Assembly: GCA_003833135.1 (NCBI GenBank)
Contig: QZLH01000051.1
Location: 207,326 to 217,545, forward strand
Source: Oehlia diaphana
Lineage: Eukaryota > Glomeromycota > Glomeromycetes > Glomerales > Glomeraceae
DNA: 10,220 nucleotides
Reading direction: 5' to 3'
In this document: positions 8,649 to 10,220 of the stretch, piece by piece
Layout: every line of letters starts with the position of its first letter
How positions within the stretch are numbered: the first letter of the stretch is position 1
Notes under the pieces: generated by a model
What the model was told of the DNA's origin: nothing
Seen by the model: only the letters and a program-made list of their open reading frames with translations
Database searches by the model: none
Position numbers and translations under genes: made by a program

Positions 8649-9188
8649 TTTACTTGAGCGATAGGATAATTATTTTTGATGTTTTTGAAAATAACTCAAA
8701 TGCTTTACCTTTATCTCTCCTTACAATAATTTCATTAAAGTAAAGAAAACCATGAAAGAAAATATATCTAAATGATGTTTGATTTTTAATAAGCCAATCA
8801 AAAATTTTAATTTGTAAAGATTTACTAATATTTTGAATATTTTGATTAATGATTTCTTTTGTCTCAATAACAGTATAACCCCATTCATCCTGCATTCTGA
8901 TTAAATGTTCAATTAATTTAACAATAATTTTTTCAACGTTATTAGTTAAACCAGTTAAATTATTTTTTACAAAATCACTTGTTAAGTCATCATCTATTAT
9001 AAAATTCGAGGAACTATTGCATGTGGATAAATTACAATCATTCATCATGCCTTCAAAATCATTATTTAATGACTCTTTCTCAATTTCGTTTGTAATAGAT
9101 TTGATAGAATAATCAATTATCGATTGAAGACATGAAACTAGTACTATTCGTATAGATGGCCTTTCATCAGGGTCATCTGACCAACACG

Positions 9189-9261
9189 CTAAAAAAAAAA
9201 AATTTATATCATTAATCATTATATAAATCACTCATCATCTGTGAGACGTAAAATTTATTAC
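9189..9261 (-). other. Remnant intron before subdomain XI (73 bp, phase 1)
   Basis: The minus-strand donor is GTAATA after SDIYT and the acceptor is TTTTTTAG. The split codon becomes Ala, followed by CWSDDPDERPS, the subdomain XI motif with its conserved Arg. The apparent start codon at 9231 lies inside this intron and is not a real start. Confidence 0.85.
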
Positions 9262-9623
9262 CTGTATATATATCACTATATTCAACAGGCGTGCCCTTAA
9301 TAATTTCTTCTCTTTTCCCATTTACTATATCCATGGCTAAATTTACATCGTACTGTGAACCTTCATCATAAAATGGTTTACATCCGCTTGACAACAGCCA
9401 GAAAAGAACTCCTATACTGTAAATATCTGATTTGAAATTCGTTATACATGGTTGACTTCTGATTTAATATTAAATAAATTGTTCAATATTTCTGGTTCTA
9501 AATAAGGCAGAAAGTCTAATACTTTGTTAGAATAATTTGATGTTTTGTTCGCTCTTTTAGACAAGCCAAAATCGGCAACTTTTATGTTATTTTTATGTAC
9601 TGTATCGGTACATTCTCTTCGTG

Positions 9624-9694
9624 CTAAGATATAAAGGATAATAATAATTAATTTATATAAAAACAAATATGAATGCTTAATAATTAATACGTAC
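9624..9694 (-). other. Remnant intron at the catalytic loop (71 bp, phase 0)
   Basis: The minus-strand donor is GTACGT directly after IIHCNL and the acceptor is TCTTAG before HEENV. Splicing restores the usual order of catalytic loop and beta-7 strand. The frame is lost again seven codons later, at 9601-9602. Confidence 0.75.
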
Positions 9695-9933
9695 CAGATT
9701 ACAGTGGATTATACCTTTACTATGAATAAAGTCTATAGCACTTGCGAGTTGTAACGCTAAACAATATTTATCATCCCATTCAAGTTTAGTGAAACTTTTC
9801 TTCAAGTAAGAATACAATGACTCACCATCAGTGTACTCTAAAACTAAAGAACTAAATACTGATTGTCTAATTTTGAAATTCCATAAATTCGTAAAATATT
9901 TATATGAAAATCAACTTCTTTCTGCATTTTGAG

Positions 9934-10014
9934 CTGGTGATATGCATTTTGATAAATAAAAAATATTGAATATGTGTAATTATATTATATTAAATATTTT
10001 AATATGTTAAATAC
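9934..10014 (-). other. Remnant intron in the kinase pseudogene (81 bp, phase 0)
   Basis: On the minus strand the donor reads GTATTT after KKIVNQ and the acceptor reads CACCAG before LKMQKEVDFH. Joining them gives a continuous alpha-C to beta-4 segment, as expected for the family. Confidence 0.65.
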
Positions 10015-10083
10015 CTGATTTACAATTTTTTTTACATCCAATTCATACGATATTTTCACGACCAAATTAGTGTTATGGGATAA

Positions 10084-10172
10084 TTTTATTTTATTTTTTT
10101 ATTTTATTTTTATTGTTTTTATTTTTATTTGTTTATTTTTATTTTTTAGTTATTTTTAGTTATTTTTAGATA
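10084..10172. repeat. TTTTA-type low-complexity tract
   Basis: T/A-rich sequence dominated by TTTTA and TTTTTATT units, with a ten-base tandem GTTATTTTTA near 10149-10168. It lies where the 5' part of the kinase-Sel1 gene should continue on the minus strand. No AG acceptor is visible in this stretch on that strand, so an upstream exon cannot simply be spliced across it. A simple-sequence expansion may have cut the gene off from its N-terminal part. Confidence 0.75.
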
Positions 10173-10184
10173 GATTACCTGTAG

Positions 10185-10220
10185 CCGATTTTGGTTGTTT
10201 ATAGATTAGATAAAAATCGG
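10185..10220. repeat. Inverted repeat at the window edge
   Basis: CCGATTTT at 10185-10192 is inverted exactly as AAAATCGG at 10213-10220, with a 20-base loop. The window ends on the last base of the right arm, so the full extent and any larger element cannot be judged. Confidence 0.5.

Larger units (their letters stand above)
7407..10083 (-). pseudogene. Decayed kinase-Sel1 repeat gene with multiple frame breaks
   Basis: Read on the minus strand, the fragments appear in the order of one protein: kinase N-lobe from beta-3 (VVK near 10053-10061), HxNI motif, IIHCNL catalytic loop, [37 protein letters not shown], a Ser/Asn-rich linker, then about twelve Sel1-like repeats ending LELM and TAA at 7407. 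Three introns keep GT...AG borders: 9934-10014, 9624-9694 and 9189-9261. The frame must nevertheless change near 9848-9856, 9601-9602, 9463-9465, 8673-8677, 8645-8652, 7586-7596 and 7498-7504. The last break coincides with four residues missing from a repeat, fitting an 11-bp deletion. The N-terminal glycine loop was not found. HRD reads HCN, so the catalytic Asp is lost. An intact relative would be a kinase domain coupled to a solenoid scaffold. The alternative, sequencing errors in A runs, explains some breaks but not the missing residues. Confidence 0.85.
9109..10083 (-). pseudogene. Kinase-domain part of the kinase-Sel1 pseudogene
   Basis: This part holds most of a protein kinase domain. 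Visible landmarks, in order, are the beta-3 Lys in VVKIS, HINILRIYGIS, a hinge region reading LVLEYTDGESL, the loop IIHCNL then HEEN, VADFGLSKR, PYLEPEIL, a [12 protein letters not shown] helix and DERPS. In the catalytic loop, R and D of HRD are replaced by C and N. The residue at the alpha-C Glu position appears to be Gln at the end of the first visible exon, if the splice site is right. The DFG is intact. Three breaks interrupt it: near 9848-9856, at 9601-9602, and at the T run 9463-9465, where one extra base would join PEILNNLFN to [12 protein letters not shown]. The tyrosine-kinase-like look is family resemblance only. Confidence 0.82.

Noticed and set aside
9440..9462. A very short intron to explain the frame change before KSDIYSIG
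   Set aside because: The only GT...AG pair there spans about 21 bases, too short to splice and not placed to restore the expected residues; a one-base loss fits better.
7407..10083. Programmed -1 frameshifting to explain the shared shift direction
   Set aside because: Several breaks in one gene, no consistent slippery heptamer with a downstream structure, and missing residues at two sites make decay or sequencing error far more likely.

Overview
The window looks like nuclear DNA of a very AT-rich fungus. The clearest evidence is a protein-kinase gene split by three introns of 65-69 bp with GT...AG borders, and a second kinase fused to Sel1-like repeats. From memory of family members, the kinase N-terminus and C-terminal tail, the kinase-Sel1 architecture and the base composition match the expanded kinase families of arbuscular mycorrhizal fungi (Glomeromycotina, Rhizophagus type). 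This assignment is by recognition, not by a search. No rRNA, tRNA, CRISPR array or bacterial operon structure was seen.

Layout. 1-176 is an almost pure A/G low-complexity tract. 177-1144 is non-coding DNA upstream of the first gene. 1145-2773 (+) is an apparently intact four-exon gene for a 475-residue kinase-like protein. It has a Cys-rich N-terminal module, a complete set of kinase landmarks with unusual catalytic-loop and DFG variants, and a short C-terminal tail that only appears after the last two small exons are spliced in. 2774-7406 is about 4.6 kb of AT-rich DNA with no gene I can support. It holds a few short inverted repeats, a compact GC-richer hairpin cluster near 5681-5788, a pyrimidine-rich tract near 5984-6166 and an (AAAT)n microsatellite. 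7407-10083 (-) is a decayed kinase-Sel1 gene facing the first gene tail-to-tail. Its splice sites are still recognisable, but at least seven frame breaks interrupt it, and the catalytic HRD reads HCN. Inside it a 351-codon Sel1 block (7593-8648) is still open and contains three head-to-tail copies of a 207-bp two-repeat unit. 10084-10220 is TTTTA-type low-complexity DNA ending in a hairpin at the window edge.

The two genes belong to different kinase subfamilies, lie 4.6 kb apart and converge. Nothing indicates that they form a pathway. The simplest reading is one living and one dying member of a large birth-and-death kinase repertoire. I see no clear undescribed system. The best leads are the frame-broken pseudokinase with an intact, recently amplified repeat block, and the structured element near 5.7 kb.
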